A DNA stretch of 64,000 nucleotides, taken from NCBI GenBank assembly GCA_028826165.1, contig JAPDFW010000086.1, forward strand, positions 1 through 64,000, given 5' to 3'. Source of the stretch: Anaeramoeba ignava (lineage: Eukaryota; Metamonada; Anaeramoebidae). Position 1 is the stretch's first letter. Every line of letters begins with the position of its first letter. Under the pieces are notes generated by a model. That model searched no databases, was not told where the DNA came from, and saw only the letters and a list, made by a program, of their open reading frames with translations. Position numbers and translations under genes: made by a program. Positions 34,869 through 47,565 of the stretch are shown piece after piece.

Positions 34869-35080
34869 TTTTTTTTGAATAAAATAAATTTTTTTTTTAA
34901 AATTAAATTTTTAATAAAAAAAAATAATTCAAAAAAGAAAAAAGAAATAAAGAAAATTATTTTAATTTGACATTTAAAAACTTGTCAAGTTGTCGATTTT
35001 TTTTTTAATAAATAAATTATTCAAAAAAAAATATTTTTTATTCCATTTTTTTATTCCATTTTTCTTCTTTAATTTCAAAA
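34869..35080. other. Upstream region of the GLFSN-repeat gene
   Basis: T-runs and A-runs, with a short GACATTTAAAAACTTGTC stem-like stretch near 34969. No gene seen. Presumed promoter and 5' UTR. Confidence 0.4.
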
Positions 35081-38000
35081 ATGTTAAATCCAAATTTAAA
35101 TCCAAATTCAAATCCAAAAAAAAAGTAAAAAAAAAAAGTAAAAAAAAAATTAAAAATAAAAAATTAATCTTAAAAATTTAAAAAAGAAATTCAAAGAACA
35201 AATTTAAATCAAAATCACAACCAAATCCTCAATCATTTCTAAATTCAAATCCTAAATTAACCTCTTTAAAATCTGTTTCCTTTTCTCTTTCTCTTTCTCA
35301 AGAAAATTTATTTAACAAAAAAGAAGAACAAAAAGAATTGAAATTTGATTCGTTGAAAACTCCACAAATTTCACAGAAATTTACAAAAATCCATCCAAAA
35401 AATCATGAGAATCATTTTTCTGATTTATTCCATATTTTTTCAAAAAAAAATCAAATTGAAATTGAAAGAGATGGAAAAGATCTCGATTTTTCAGATTATC
35501 GAAATATTTTTGAAGAGGATTCTGATTTAGATCAAGAATATCAAAAAAATAGGAATAATAAAAACAATAAAAACAATAAAAACAAGACAAATCAAATTTC
35601 AAATGAATCAAATGATTCAAATCAAAATATTACATTAATGAAATATTGGAATTTAAATGATGTAAATGATTCCATTCATAATTTTCAATTATTCAAAAAT
35701 CCAAAATCAAAATCAAAATCAAAATCAAAATCAAAATCAAAATTAAATCAATCAAATCAATTAAATCAATTAAATGAAAAAAGTGGTTTATTTTCAAATT
35801 TAAATCAATCAAATCAATTAAATCAATTAAATCAAAAAAGTGGTTTATTTTCAAATTTAAATCAATCAAATGATTCAATTCAATTAAATGAAAAAAGTGG
35901 TTTATTTTCAAATTTAAATCAATTAAATCAATTAAATCAAAAAAGTGGTTTATTTTCAAATCCAAATCAATCAAATGATTCAATTCAAGATTTCCAAATA
36001 TTTAGAAATTTAAATGAATCAAATCCAAATGAATCAAATAATTCAAATCAATTAAATCCAAAAAGTGGTTTATTTTCAAATCCAAATCAATCAAATGATT
36101 CAATTCAATTAAATCAAAAAAGTGGTTTATTTTCAAATCCAAATCAATCAATTCAATTAAATGAAAAAAGTGGTTTATTTTCAAATTTAAATTCATTTTT
36201 AAATTCAAATTCAAATGAATCAAATCCAAATCAATCAAATAATTCAAATCAATTAAATAAAAAAAGTTGTTTATTTTCAAATCTAAATCAATTAAATCAA
36301 TTAAATGAAAAAAGTGGTTTATTTTCAAATTTAAATCAATCAAATCAATTAAATCAATTAAATAAAAAAAGTGGTTTATTTTCAAATTTAAATCAATCAA
36401 ATGATTCAATTCAATTAAATGAAAAAAGTGGTTTATTTTCAAATCCAAATCAATCAAATGATTCAATTCAATTAAATCCAAAAAATGGTTTATTTTCAAA
36501 TTTAAATCAATCAAATGATTCAATTCAATTAAATCAAAAAAGTGGTTTATTTTCAAATCCAAATCAATCAAATGATTCAATTCAAGATTTCCAAATATTT
36601 AAAAATTTAAATGAATCAAATTCAAATGAATCAAATCCAAATCAATCAAATAATTCAATTCAATTAAATCAAAAAAGTGGTTTATTTTCAAATCCAAATC
36701 AATCAAATCAATCAATTCAATTAAATCAAAAAAGTGGTTTATTTTCAAATCCAAATCAATCAAATCAATTCAAAAATGAAAAAAGTGGTTTATTTTCAAA
36801 TCCAAATCAATCAAATCAATTAAATGAAAAAAATGGTTTATTTTCAAATTTAAATCAATCAAATGATTCAATTCAATTAAATGAAAAAAGTGGTTTATTT
36901 TCAAATCCAAATCAATTAAATGATTCAATTCAAGATTTCCAAATATTTAGAAATTCAAAACCAAAACCAAAACCAAAACCAAAACCAAAATCAAAATCAA
37001 AATCAAAATCAAAATCAAAATCAAAATTAAATCAATCAAATCAATTAAATCAATTAAATAAAAAAAGTGGTTTATTTTCAAATTTAAATCAATTAAATCA
37101 ATTAAATGAAAAAAGTGGTTTATTTTCAAATTTAAATTCAAATCAAACAAATGAAAAAAGTGGTTTATTTTCAAATTTAAATCAATCAAATCAATTAAAT
37201 AAAAAAAGTGGTTTATTTTCAAATTTAAATCAATCAAATCAATTAAATGAAAAAAGTGGTTTATTTTCAAATTTAAATCAATCAAATGATTCAATTCAAT
37301 TAAATAAAAAAAGTGGTTTATTTTCAAATCCAAATCAATTAAATCAATCAATTCAATTAAATCCAAAAAGTGGTTTATTTTCAAATTTAAATCAATTAAA
37401 TGATTCAATTCAATTAAATCAAAAAAGTGGTTTATTTTCAAATTTAAATCAATCAAATGATTCAATTCAAGATTTCCAAATATTTAAAAATTTAAATGAA
37501 TCAAATTCAAATGAATCAAATCCAAATCAATCAAATAATTCAATTCAATTAAATAAAAAAAGTGGTTTATTTTCAAATCCAAATGAATCAAATGATTCAA
37601 TTCAATTAGATCAAAAAAGTGGTTTATTTTCAAATTTAAATCAATCAAATGATTCAATTCAAGATATTCAAATATTTAAAAATTCAAAATCAAATTCAAA
37701 ATCAAATTCAAAATCAAAATCTAAAATAAACTCAAAATCAAAATCAAAATCAAAATCAAAATCAAAATCAAAACCAAAATCAAAATCTAAAATAAATTCA
37801 AAATCAAAATCAAAACCAAAACCAAAACCAAAATCAAAGCCAAAATCAAAACCAAAATCAAAATCAAAATCAAAATCAAAATCAAAACCAAAACCAAAAT
37901 CAAAATCAAAGCAAAATGATTCAATTTTTAAAAATTCAAATGATTCAATTCAAGATATTCAAATATTCCAAAATTTAAATTCAAAACAAAATGATTCAAT

Positions 38001-39024
38001 TTTTAATATAAATGCAAATGATTCAATTCAAGATATTCAAATATTTAAAAATTTAAATTCAAAATCAAAATCAAAATCAAAATCAAAACCAAAATCAAAA
38101 TCAAAATCAAAATCAAAATCAAAATCAAAATCAAAATCAAATTCAAAGCAAAATGATTCAATTTTTAATATAAATGCAAATGATTCAATTCAAGATATTC
38201 AAATATTTAAAAATTTAAATTCAAAACAAAATGATTCAATTTTTAATATAAATGCAAATGATTCAATTCAAGATATTCAAATATTTAAAAATTCAAATCT
38301 AAAAAAAAAACCAAAACAAATCAATTTATCTAAATTGAAATTTGAAATTGTAGAAAATGGAATTCAAACAAATCAAAAAGAAAAAGAAAAAGAAAAAAAA
38401 CAAAAATTTGAAATTATTGAGGATATAAAATCATTTGAACAAAAAAAAGAACCGAAAAAAACAAAAGAAAAAAACCTAAAAATTGGATCAATAAGAAAAA
38501 TCACAATGTCTACAACAACAAGAAGAAGAAGAAGAATGCTTCAAAGAAGAATTGCCCAAAAAAGTGGAACAGGAAAAATTTCACAAAAAAAAACAGAAGG
38601 AACTGTAAATTCATATGATCTAAGAAAATCTCATTTGAGACAATTTTACGAAAGAAATACAGGAATAAAAGTTCCAGAAAATCAACATGTTGCTCATTAT
38701 GTGGGTTTGGAAGTTATTGCATTTTCAATGAATAAATTAAAATCCTTTTGGACTGAAGAAGAAATCAAACAAGCACACAAAATTGCAAATCAATTATCTA
38801 ATTTAACAACTGAAGATCGTGCTCAAAATCTTGGACCAGATAGACAATTTGATACTAAATTGAAAAAGATTATTTTAGGCAAACAAATCTCTACAATTTC
38901 CAATTTTGAAAAAGAAAGAATGGAAGTAATTCTTAAACATGCAAAAGAAAGTAAAATGGATCAAACAGATTGGGGAAAAATTATAATTAAAGCTTTGGAA
39001 GAATTTATCAAAAAAATGAATTAA
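35081..39024 (+). CDS. Disordered protein with 28 K-S-G-L-F-S-N repeats and a unique C-terminal domain
   Basis: Exon 1 35081-35124 (ATG giving MLNPNLNPNSNPKK), intron 35125-35186, exon 2 35187-39024; 1293 residues. Residues ~220-890 carry 28 repeats of (E/Q/K/P)KSGLFSN(L/P)NQSN followed by QLN or DSIQ linkers, with rarer IQDFQIFKN inserts and Lys-Ser tracts. Regular GLF motifs in Asn/Gln/Ser-rich disorder resemble GLFG nucleoporins, but the Phe context (LFSN) is not canonical. The last ~190 residues are ordinary globular sequence (RRRRRMLQRRIAQKSG, then NTGIKVPENQHVAHYVGLEV, FWTEEEIKQAHKIANQLSNL, GPDRQFDTKLKKIILG), which I do not recognise. Function unknown; scaffold or phase-separating protein is a guess. 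Confidence 0.75.
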
Positions 39025-39219
39025 AAAAAAATTAATTTTTTGTATTTTTTGTTTTTTGAATTTTCTGTTCCTTTCTTGTTATTGATTAAAAAATTAAAAA
39101 ATTAATTGATTTGTTTTTTTTTTTTGAATTGGATCTTTTTTGATTAAATTTTTTTTGAAAAAGAAAAATTTCCAAAAAAAAGGAAAGAAAAAAAAGAGAA
39201 AAAAGAAAGAAGGAAAGAA

Positions 39220-42200
39220 TTATTTCTCGCCTAAAAATCCTTGAGCAGTTTTGAACAAATCAATAGGATTTTGACCATCAGTTATCAAATAACCATTCAA
39301 ATTCATTCCTTCAAGTAAATTTGCTTGGACTTCAGGACCAGAATGAGCCATTGATTCCAAAGTATCAGCACCAATTGTAGTTACAATATCCTTAAATTTA
39401 TCAGCTTCAATTTTAGACATTTGAGTTACCAATTCGACCTCAAGTGTGTTCATTTCTTTTTGGTGTTCAAATTCAACTTGATATTTTTGAGTGTAATATT
39501 CCAAGTCAATTTTAGCTTCAATTTCTTCAGCTTTTGTTCTCAAATTGGTTTGATCCACTTTAGATTGACCTTGAATCAAACCTGCCTCTGATTTAGCTGT
39601 TGCCTCTGCTTTTGCTGTTCCTGTTGTCTCGATTGCAGAGCATTCAGCTTGCAAACCGATCAAACCTTTTCGAGTTTTTTCAGCTTCAATTTCATCTTCT
39701 AGTTTCTGTTCATCAAGTCTTCCTTGAGCTTCAGTTGCTTTCTTTAAAGCTTCGTGTCTTGCATCTGCTTCTTGTGATTGAGTTGTGATTGAGATTGCTA
39801 ATTGCACGGATTTCTGCAGAGATGATTTTGTTTCCGCATCAATAGGTTCAACTGTTTGGATATCAATATCAGTCACAATTAAATTGTTTGCTTTGAACTC
39901 AAGTCTTTCTCGAACCTTCTTTTCAGAATCAAGTCCGAAAACAGCTTCTCTGATCATTTCTGAAGATCGTTGGTGGAACTCGTCAAATGGTGTTGCTGCT
40001 ACTCGTCCTCTTACTCTTGAACTGACTGCTTTGCACATGTCTCCAATAAAGTCAGGTACTTGGAAAATTTTGGTTGCTTCTTCTTTGATGTCTTTATTGA
40101 CCTCGAAATACCAGTTGTATCGCAATTGTAGTTTGAGTCTTGCGTGGTCGCTTGTTTCCACAATAATGATATCTGAAGTGAAGTCAGGTCCAAGCAAAAG
40201 TGCAATTGCTTTGATTTGATGAGCTTGTTTGGGTTTTCCTGCGGAAAGTGAAAGAACTGTGAAATCTTCATCTGGTCCAAGCATCACAAGATCTGGTCCA
40301 AACTGAACACGTGCTGTCTTTTTCTTGTAATCGTAAATTTGCACTGCGGAATTTTGTGGAACGCGGAAGGAAACAACTCGTGTCTTGTCACGGCCAATTT
40401 TTTGAGCTTTATCAATTCCTGATCCTCCTCTTGTTACTGTTGGATCAACATCGATGTTAATGAGTTTTTCCACAATTTCTGAAAGCTCTTTCTTCCACAA
40501 CTCTTCGTGAGGATTAAGCATGTAAGTCTCTCCAATAACTGTTCGAATTTTTCCTGTGTGGAGATCACGAACATAAATACCTTCGTCTTTATGAAGTGGG
40601 ATTGAGACTCTTTTCTCGATAATCTTGACTTCAACAGGTGGAATGTATCTGACTGGACCTTTGACCATCCATTTTTCTCCTGGTGTTCTTGTCACAACTT
40701 TTTTTTTCTGTTTCTGTTTCTTTTTCTTTTCATTGTTGTCATTTTCGTTGTTGTCATTTTCGTTGTCATGTTCTTCGACAAAAATTTCATCTTTAAAAGA
40801 TTCGACACAAGTTAAAAGAAGAGCTTCATTTTTTCCAAGAACATAAACGTTTTGGATTCCTTTTTCAAGTTGTTCGCCTGGATTGAGGAAGAAGGTCATT
40901 GGGCCTTTTCTCAATTGTTTGTTTCCAAATTGTTGTTTTCCATCAACAACAGGATTAAGCACAATACAGAATTGGGAGTCTGTAAGCACAACAAGAGGTA
41001 CTTCTCGGATGACCTCTTCATACACACCAGGAATGTAATATTCTGTTTGTTCCTTATTAACAAGCCATTCATCACCAGCATTTCTTTTGGTACCAAATCT
41101 GTCTGTGAAGATGTTAGTTGCTCGTAAATGAAGTGCCTTTTTGTCTGTGATGACATAACCCTTGACAACACCAAGAACGTGTTCATCGACTTTTGGTAAG
41201 TAAACCCCTTCAGTTGTTTCAAGCCAAGTTTCGCCTCCTTTTCTGATAATATCCCCGTCTTTGAAAGTTCTTCGAGCAATAATTTTCAATCCAGTGTTTG
41301 GCTCAATAAAGTTTGCCTTCACAGTTTCTGTAACTTCAACATTTACATTTGGAATGTAAGTTCCTGGTCCTAAAAAGTACCATTCTGTTCCTGTTATTCT
41401 TTGAACCATTTTCCCATCAATTTCTTCTTGGAAATCATGGGTTGCTTTGAGTCTTAATGCTTGATCTGGTTGAACAATTTGAAGTGGAGTTATTCCGCCT
41501 TTTAATTTTTCTCCAGGATAAAGAGGGAAATGTTCAGTTCCTTCTCGTCGGATTTCAAGTTGACCATATCTAAGTTTTGCCTAAATTAAAAAATAAAATA
41601 AATTAAATTAAATATTAAATTAAATATTAAATTAAATATTAAATTAAATTAAATTAAATATTAAATTAAATATTAAATCAAATTAAAATTAAAATTAAAT
41701 ATTAAATATTAAATATTAAATATTAAATTAAATTAAATATTAAATCAAAATTAAATATTCAAATTAAATATTAAATATTAAATTAAATATTAAATTAAAT
41801 TAAATTAAATTAAAATTAAATTAAAAAGAAAATTAAAAAATTAAAATTAAATTAAAAAAATTATTAAATTAAATCCAAAAAGTAAAATTAAATATTAAAT
41901 TAAATTAAATATTAAATTAAATTAAATATTAAATATTAAATTAAAATTAAATATCAAATCAAAAAAGAAAATCCAAAAGTAAAATTAAAAAAAGATTATC
42001 GAATTAAATATTAAATTAAATATTAAATTAAATTAAAAAAGAAAATCCAAAAAGTAAAATTAAAAAAAGATTATCAAATAAAAAAAAAAGCAAAAAAAAT
42101 TTTGTTTTGATTTGTTTTGATTTGTTTTGATTTGTTTTGATTTGTTTTCATTTGCTTTCATTTGCTTACTTGACCAAATGTATCAATAACAGGTTCTCCA

Positions 42201-42406
42201 TCTTTCATAATGACTGGATTTTCAATTATACAATAATGTCTTGGAGGGATTAATAACATTTCTTTTGGCCCATCAACTATTTGTTCATTTTGTTTTTTTG
42301 TATAAGTATAAGGTCCAACAACAAGATGAGTTAAGTTTGTATCCTCATCTAAAATATGTATGTATTGATGAGTTTTTAAACTAAGTGAAGAGTTCAAGTT
42401 TTGCAT
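39220..42406 (-). CDS. MVP: Major vault protein
   Basis: The single protein that builds the cytoplasmic vault ribonucleoprotein shell. Exon 1 42406-42170 (ATG giving MQNLNSSLSLKTHQYIHI), exon 2 41580-39220; 865 residues against 893 in human. The N-terminal half is successive MVP repeats (WYFLGPGTYIPNVNVEV, TWLETTEGVYLPKVDEHV, EWLVNKEQTEYYIPGVYEE, GEKWMVKGPVRYIPPVEV). Then comes the band-7-like shoulder (LLLGPDFTSDIIIVETSDHARLKLQ, split here in naming only), the cap helix (AQGRLDEQKLEDEIEAEKTR onward) and a short cap tail ending AQGFLGEK. There is a small Asn/Asp/Lys insertion (~DNENDNNEND) in the repeat region. Exon 2 is much less AT-biased than its neighbours, which suits a highly expressed gene. 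Confidence 0.97.
41581..42169. repeat. MVP intron: AAATTAAATATT array
   Basis: 589-base intron, sense GTAAGC...TTTAG. Plus-strand AAATTAAATATT units alternate with AAATCCAAAAAGTAAAATT, and a GATTTGTTTT run sits next to the donor. Confidence 0.9.
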
Positions 42407-42759
42407 TCTGCTTGTTTTTTGTTTTTGAAAAGTAAAAAAATAAATATTCAAAAAATCATTTTTTTTTTAATTAAAATTTTTAATTAATTATTATTTGGAA
42501 AGTGAGAATTTTTAATTTAAAATCAATTTAAAATCAAATTAAAAAATTAAATTAAATGTTCACATTAAATCAAAAAGAAATCAAAAAGAAGAAAAAAATT
42601 TTTTTTTTTCGAAATATTTTTTTTGTTTTAAAAAAAAAAAAAGAGGAAAGTGAATTGAATTAAAAAAAAAGAAATTGAATTAAAAAAAAAAAGAAAGAAA
42701 AAATTTTTTTCCGATTTTTGATTTTCTTGATAAAATTAATTCATTAATTAAATTTTGGA
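42407..42759. other. Spacer between ATG3 3' end and MVP start
   Basis: Promoter side of MVP. It contains A/T blocks near 42594-42612 and 42696-42712, the latter followed by CCGATTTTTGATTTTC. No coding signal. Confidence 0.5.
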
Positions 42760-45700
42760 TTAAATTTGGAATGTATGAGTAAAATCAAATTTAATTGTTG
42801 GAATAACAGTTGCAATAAACCTATTTTTTTAATAATTTTTTTAATAATTTTTTTCCACAAACAAGAAAAGAAGTAAAAATTTTTTTTAAATTAAATTTAC
42901 TTAAGAAAGATTATCAAATAAAAAGCAGGTGACATTTCTTTTCCATTTTCTTTCATTTGATTGATCATTAATTTCATAATTTGAGCATGTTTGCAAGGAT
43001 GAATTGAAGCTTGTTTAGTTCCTAAATGAGGATGAGGATCAAATGTAACAGTTTTTCCTGAATGTTCTGCGCTAATATCTTGAAATATTTCTTGTTTTGT
43101 TAAAGGTTTTCCATTCTATTAAAATTATTTATTTATTCATTTAAAAGAAATTTATATTTATTTATATTTTTTTTCTTCAAAAAGATTTATAAAAATTTTT
43201 TTCAACCTCATTATATCCAGATAAGAAGACTCTTGGAGTTGAGTAGTATTGATCATAAACAATTGAAATATCGTAAGTTCTTGCTTGGAGGATTAAGTCT
43301 TGACTTAATTCAGCCTTTAATTTTAATTTAATTTTAATTTGAATTTTAATTTTAATTTGAATTTTAATTTTTTTAATTTTAATTTTAATTTTAATTTTAA
43401 TTTTAATTTTAATTTTAATTTTAATTTTAATTTTAATTTGAATTTTAATATTTTTAATTTTAAATTTTAATTTTAATATTCATTTTTAATTTTAATTTTA
43501 ATTTTAATATTAATTTTAATTTTAATTTTAATTTTAATTTTAATTTTAATTTTAATTTTAATTTTAATTTTAATTTTAATTTTAATTTTAATTTTTTAAT
43601 TTTAATTTTAATTTTAATTTTAATTTTAATATTAATTTTAATTTTATTTTCAAAATGAATTTTTAATTTTAATTTTAATTTTAATTTTAATTTTAATTTT
43701 AATTTTTAATTTTAATTTTAATATTAATTTTTAATTTTAATTTTTTAATTTTAATTTTAATTTTTTAATTTTAATTTTAATTTTAATTTTAATTTTAATT
43801 TTAATTTTAATTTTAATTTTTTATTTTTTTTAATTTTAATTTTAATTTTAATTTTAATTTTAATTTTAATAGTAATTTTAATATTCATTTTTTTAATTTT
43901 ATTTAATTTTCATTTTAAATTTTAAATTTTAATATTAATTTTAATTTTAATTTTAATTTTAATTTTAATTTTTATTTTTAATTTTTAATTTTTAATTTTT
44001 AATATTAATTTTTAATTTTTAATTTTAATTCATTTAATTTTTTAATTTTAATTTTTAATTTTAATTTTAATTTTAATTTTAATTTTTAATTTTTAATTTT
44101 TAATTTTAATTTTAATTTTAATTTTAATTTTAATTTTAATTTTAAATTTTTAATTTTAATTTTAATTTTCATTTTTAATTTTAATTTTAATTTTAATTTT
44201 AATTTTAATTTTAATTTTAATATTAATTTTAATTTTAATTTTAATTTTAATTTTAATTTTAATTTTAATTTTAATTTTAATTTTTAATATTAAATTTGAT
44301 TTTTAATATTCATTTTTAATTTTTAATTTTAATTTTGAATTTTGATTTTTTAATTTTAATATTAAATTTGAATTTTTAATATTAATTTTTAATTTTAATT
44401 TTAATTTTAATTTTAATTTTAATTTTAATTTTAATTTTTAATTTTAAATTTTAATTTTAATTTTAATTTTTTAAAAATGAATTTAATTTTATAAATGAAT
44501 TTTAATTTTAATTTTAATATTAAATTTAATTTTAATATTAATTTTAATTTTAATATTCATTTTAATTTTCGTTTCAAATTTTAAATTTTATAAATGAATT
44601 TTAAATTAATTAAAAGTTTGTAAATCTACATCATCTTTTGTTTGAATTAAAATATCATCATCAAAATCTTCTGCTTCAGGAATATCAGAATCAGATTCAG
44701 CTTCAGATTGTGATTCAGATTTTATTTCTGGTTTAGTATTTTTTGATTCATCAACAATTACTTCATCATCTTGAACTAAATAATAAATAATAAATAATAA
44801 ATAATAAATAATAAATAATAAATAATAAATAATAAATAATAAATAATAAATAATAAATAATAAATAATAAATAATACTTTTTGAAAAATCAGGTGAAACC
44901 CAATCATCTTCTAATAGGTTTTCAACACACATATTAACTAAATCAATTGCTCTTTTTGTACTTGGAATTTTTTCTGTAAGAAGAAATTGTTTATCTTCTG
45001 GAAGATATGATTTACTCAAACCTGGTTTAGCAGGTTGCCTATTATTTTAATATTAATTTTAATTTAAATTTTAAATTTCGAAATGAATTTTCATTTGAAT
45101 TTTAAATTTCGAAATGAATTTTAATATTAATTTTAATTTTAAATTTAATTTTCGAAATGAATTTTGATTTGAATATTAATATTAAATTTAAATTTAATTT
45201 TAATTTTAATTTTAATTTTAATTTTAATTTTGATTTTAATTTTAATTTTAAATTTCGAAATGAATTTTGATTTGAATTTTAAATTTCGAAATGAATTTTA
45301 ATATGAATTTTAATATTAATTTTAATTTTAAATTTAATTTTCGAAATGAATTTTGATTTGAATATTAATATTAATTTTGATTTTAATTTTAATTTTAATT
45401 AATTTTAATATGAATTTTAATTTTCGAAATGGATTTTGATTTGAATATTAATATTAATATTAATTTTAATTTTAATATTAATTTTAATTTTAATTTTAAT
45501 ATTAATTTTAATTTTAATATGAATTTTGATTTTAATTTAATTTTAATTTTAATTTTAAAATGAATTTTAATTTTAATTTTAATATTAATTTTAATTTAAT
45601 TTTAATTTTAATTTTTAATTAAATTTTAATTTTAAATTTTAATTTTAATAATTCTAAATTTAATTTTAATTTTCATTTTAATTTTAATTAATTTTAATTT

Positions 45701-46368
45701 TGATTTTAATTTTAATTTTAAATTTAAATTTAATTTTAATATTAATTTTCGAAATGAATTTTAATTTTGAATTTTAAATTTCGAAATGAATTTTAATATT
45801 AATTTTAATATTAATTTTAAATTTCGAAATGAATTTTAATTTTGATTTTAATTTTAATTTTAATTTTAATTTTAATTTTAATTTTAATTTTAATTTTTAA
45901 TTTTAATATTAATTTTAATATTAATTTTAAATATTAATTTTAATTTTAATTTTAATTTTAATTTTAATTTTCGAAATGAATTTTAATTTTAATTTTAATT
46001 TTAATTTTGATTTGAATATTAAATTTAATTTTAATTTTAATATTAATTTTAATTTTGATTTTAATTTTGGTTTTAAATTTAAATTTAATTTAATTTTAAT
46101 TTTCGAAATGAATTTTAATTTTAATTTTAATATTAAATTTAATTTTCGAAATGAATTTTGATTTGAATTTTGATTTGAATTTTAAATTTCGAAATGAATT
46201 TTAATTTAATTACCATTTCCATGTTTTGCTAACATAAGTTAAAAAATCACCAGCAATAACAAATTCTTCTGGAGTAATTACACCTTTGTCTAAAAGAGCA
46301 GATTTCTTAAGTGGACCTGAAATTTTATTAGCTAATTGAAGCCAAGCACTATGAGCTTTATGTTTCAT
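42760..46368 (-). CDS. ATG3: ATG3, E2-like enzyme for ATG8 lipidation
   Basis: Transfers ATG8 from ATG7 to phosphatidylethanolamine during autophagy. Six exons: 46368-46214, 45038-44878, 44775-44630, 43314-43207, 43115-42901, 42820-42760; 281 residues. The N-terminus [24 protein letters not shown] matches the ATG3 family. [17 protein letters not shown] follows, then an acidic flexible loop ([17 protein letters not shown]), [25 protein letters not shown], the active-site Cys in [12 protein letters not shown], and [18 protein letters not shown] at the C-terminus. Reading through the last donor would stop one codon later (FLK-stop), so splicing to the final 61-base exon is needed for the conserved tail. 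Total coding length is a little shorter than the ~314 residues of human ATG3. Confidence 0.95.
43317..44629. repeat. ATG3 intron 3: 1.3 kb AATTTT array
   Basis: Starts GTAGAT in sense, after the codons for QTKDD, and ends TTAAAG before AELSQDL. Nearly all plus-strand TTTTAA with A/T length variants and occasional TTCATT. About 200 hexamers. Confidence 0.9.
44776..44877 (-). repeat. ATG3 intron 2: AATAAAT heptamer array, 102 bases
   Basis: Heptamer array between FSK and QDDEVIVDE. Sense starts GTATTATTT and ends ATTTAG. Its length is a multiple of three with no in-frame stop. Confidence 0.85.
45039..46213. repeat. ATG3 intron 1: AATTTT array with TTTCGAAATGAA spacers
   Basis: 1.17 kb intron, sense GTAATT...AATAG. 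AATTTT/AATATT units are interrupted about 15 times by the word TTTCGAAATGAATTTT, the only G/C-containing element, giving a higher-order repeat. Confidence 0.88.
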
Positions 46369-46472
46369 GAATTCTTAATTGAAAAAATGAAAAAAATGAA
46401 AAAAATAAAAAGAAAAATTAAATTAAATTAAAAGTGGAAAAATTTTTTATTTAAATTTTTTTTTCTCCTTTT

Positions 46473-47411
46473 TTATTTTAAAATTTTCTTTTTAATCAAA
46501 AATCTCTTTGAATAAACAACTTGTAGCACACTAGCAACACATAAAACAAAAATAGATAAGAAACTAAACCACATTACTCTTGAATTTGTAGATTCTAATA
46601 ATAAACATCAATAACAAAAATAAACAATAAAAACAACAATAATAAGAAAGAAACATAAATTCTTATTCTAAAAATTATGAAAAAAAAGGTACCATTAGTG
46701 TCTCTCATTGTTTCTTCTCGTGATTTGAAATATTCCATGTTGTCTTGAATCTTGTTTGTGAACATGTTTATATTCTTTATTTCTTTTTCTATCATAGAAA
46801 GTTCTTCAAATTCCGAATAATCTGGTGATTTCAGAAAAGGTAGAATTTCAAACTTAATTTTAAACGGCATTTTATCTTGTCAAAAAGTTGAGCAAAAAAG
46901 TGTCAAAATGAAAAAAGAAAAAAAATTTCATATTTTTAGATTTTTTAGGAAGTTAGTATCATTTAAAAAATAACACAATTAATCAATAATATATTATCAA
47001 TAAAAATTTCGAGAAAAAATGTGTGTATGAATTTCTATGATGTACAAGAAAAGACTACTGTTTTTTTGTTTGGGAGAAAGCAGAACATATATCTTCCACT
47101 TTCATGAGAAATGAAAGAAAAATCTTCTTTTGGATGCGAATCTTTTTGATAAAGAGTATGCTTCTCTGGGCATAAAACCTATTTTTTCAGAATTAAAAAA
47201 CTTGGATTATAAATCATTCTATTATTCAAAACTCGGTTTGTACAAGAAAATCAATTGGGATATCGTTTGCAGCTTCGTAAAATCCCTGAATCAACTGATT
47301 TGCTTCTAAAAATTCTTCAAAACAAGTTCCAATAAGTGGAGGTAGATCAAAATAAAAAGGGGAGATAATTTGTAATATAAATGCAAAATAAAAGAAATTA
47401 AGAATTTTCAT
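46473..47411 (-). CDS. p24/TMED family cargo receptor
   Basis: Type I membrane protein cycling between ER and Golgi in COPI/COPII vesicles. Four exons: 47411-47244, 47178-47046, 46875-46693, 46594-46473; 201 residues. The order is signal peptide (MKILNFFYFAFILQIIS), a GOLD-domain lumenal part (FSFISHESGRYMFCF), a coiled coil ending in MEYFKSREETMRDTNESTNS, which is strongly p24-like, a membrane helix (VMWFSFLSIFVLCVASVLQ) and a cytoplasmic tail YSKRFLIKKKILK with a dilysine-type COPI signal. The exon 3 acceptor (GACAAG/AT) is the least certain junction. Confidence 0.9.
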
Positions 47412-47565
47412 ATAAAATTATAGATGAGAAAAATGAAAAAAATTTAATTTAAAAAAATTTAATTTTGAATTCAAATCAATTTGATTTATTTTTTTGTTAA
47501 TCCAAAAAAAAAAAAAGTTCCAAAAAGAAAAAAAAATATTTTTTTTGTTTGATCAAAAAGAAAAA

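Noticed and set aside
35693-37465. Minus-strand frames rich in NHLIDLNLKINHF
   Set aside because: Antisense shadow of the 28-repeat GLFSN gene, whose sense strand has a phased first exon and a globular C-terminus.
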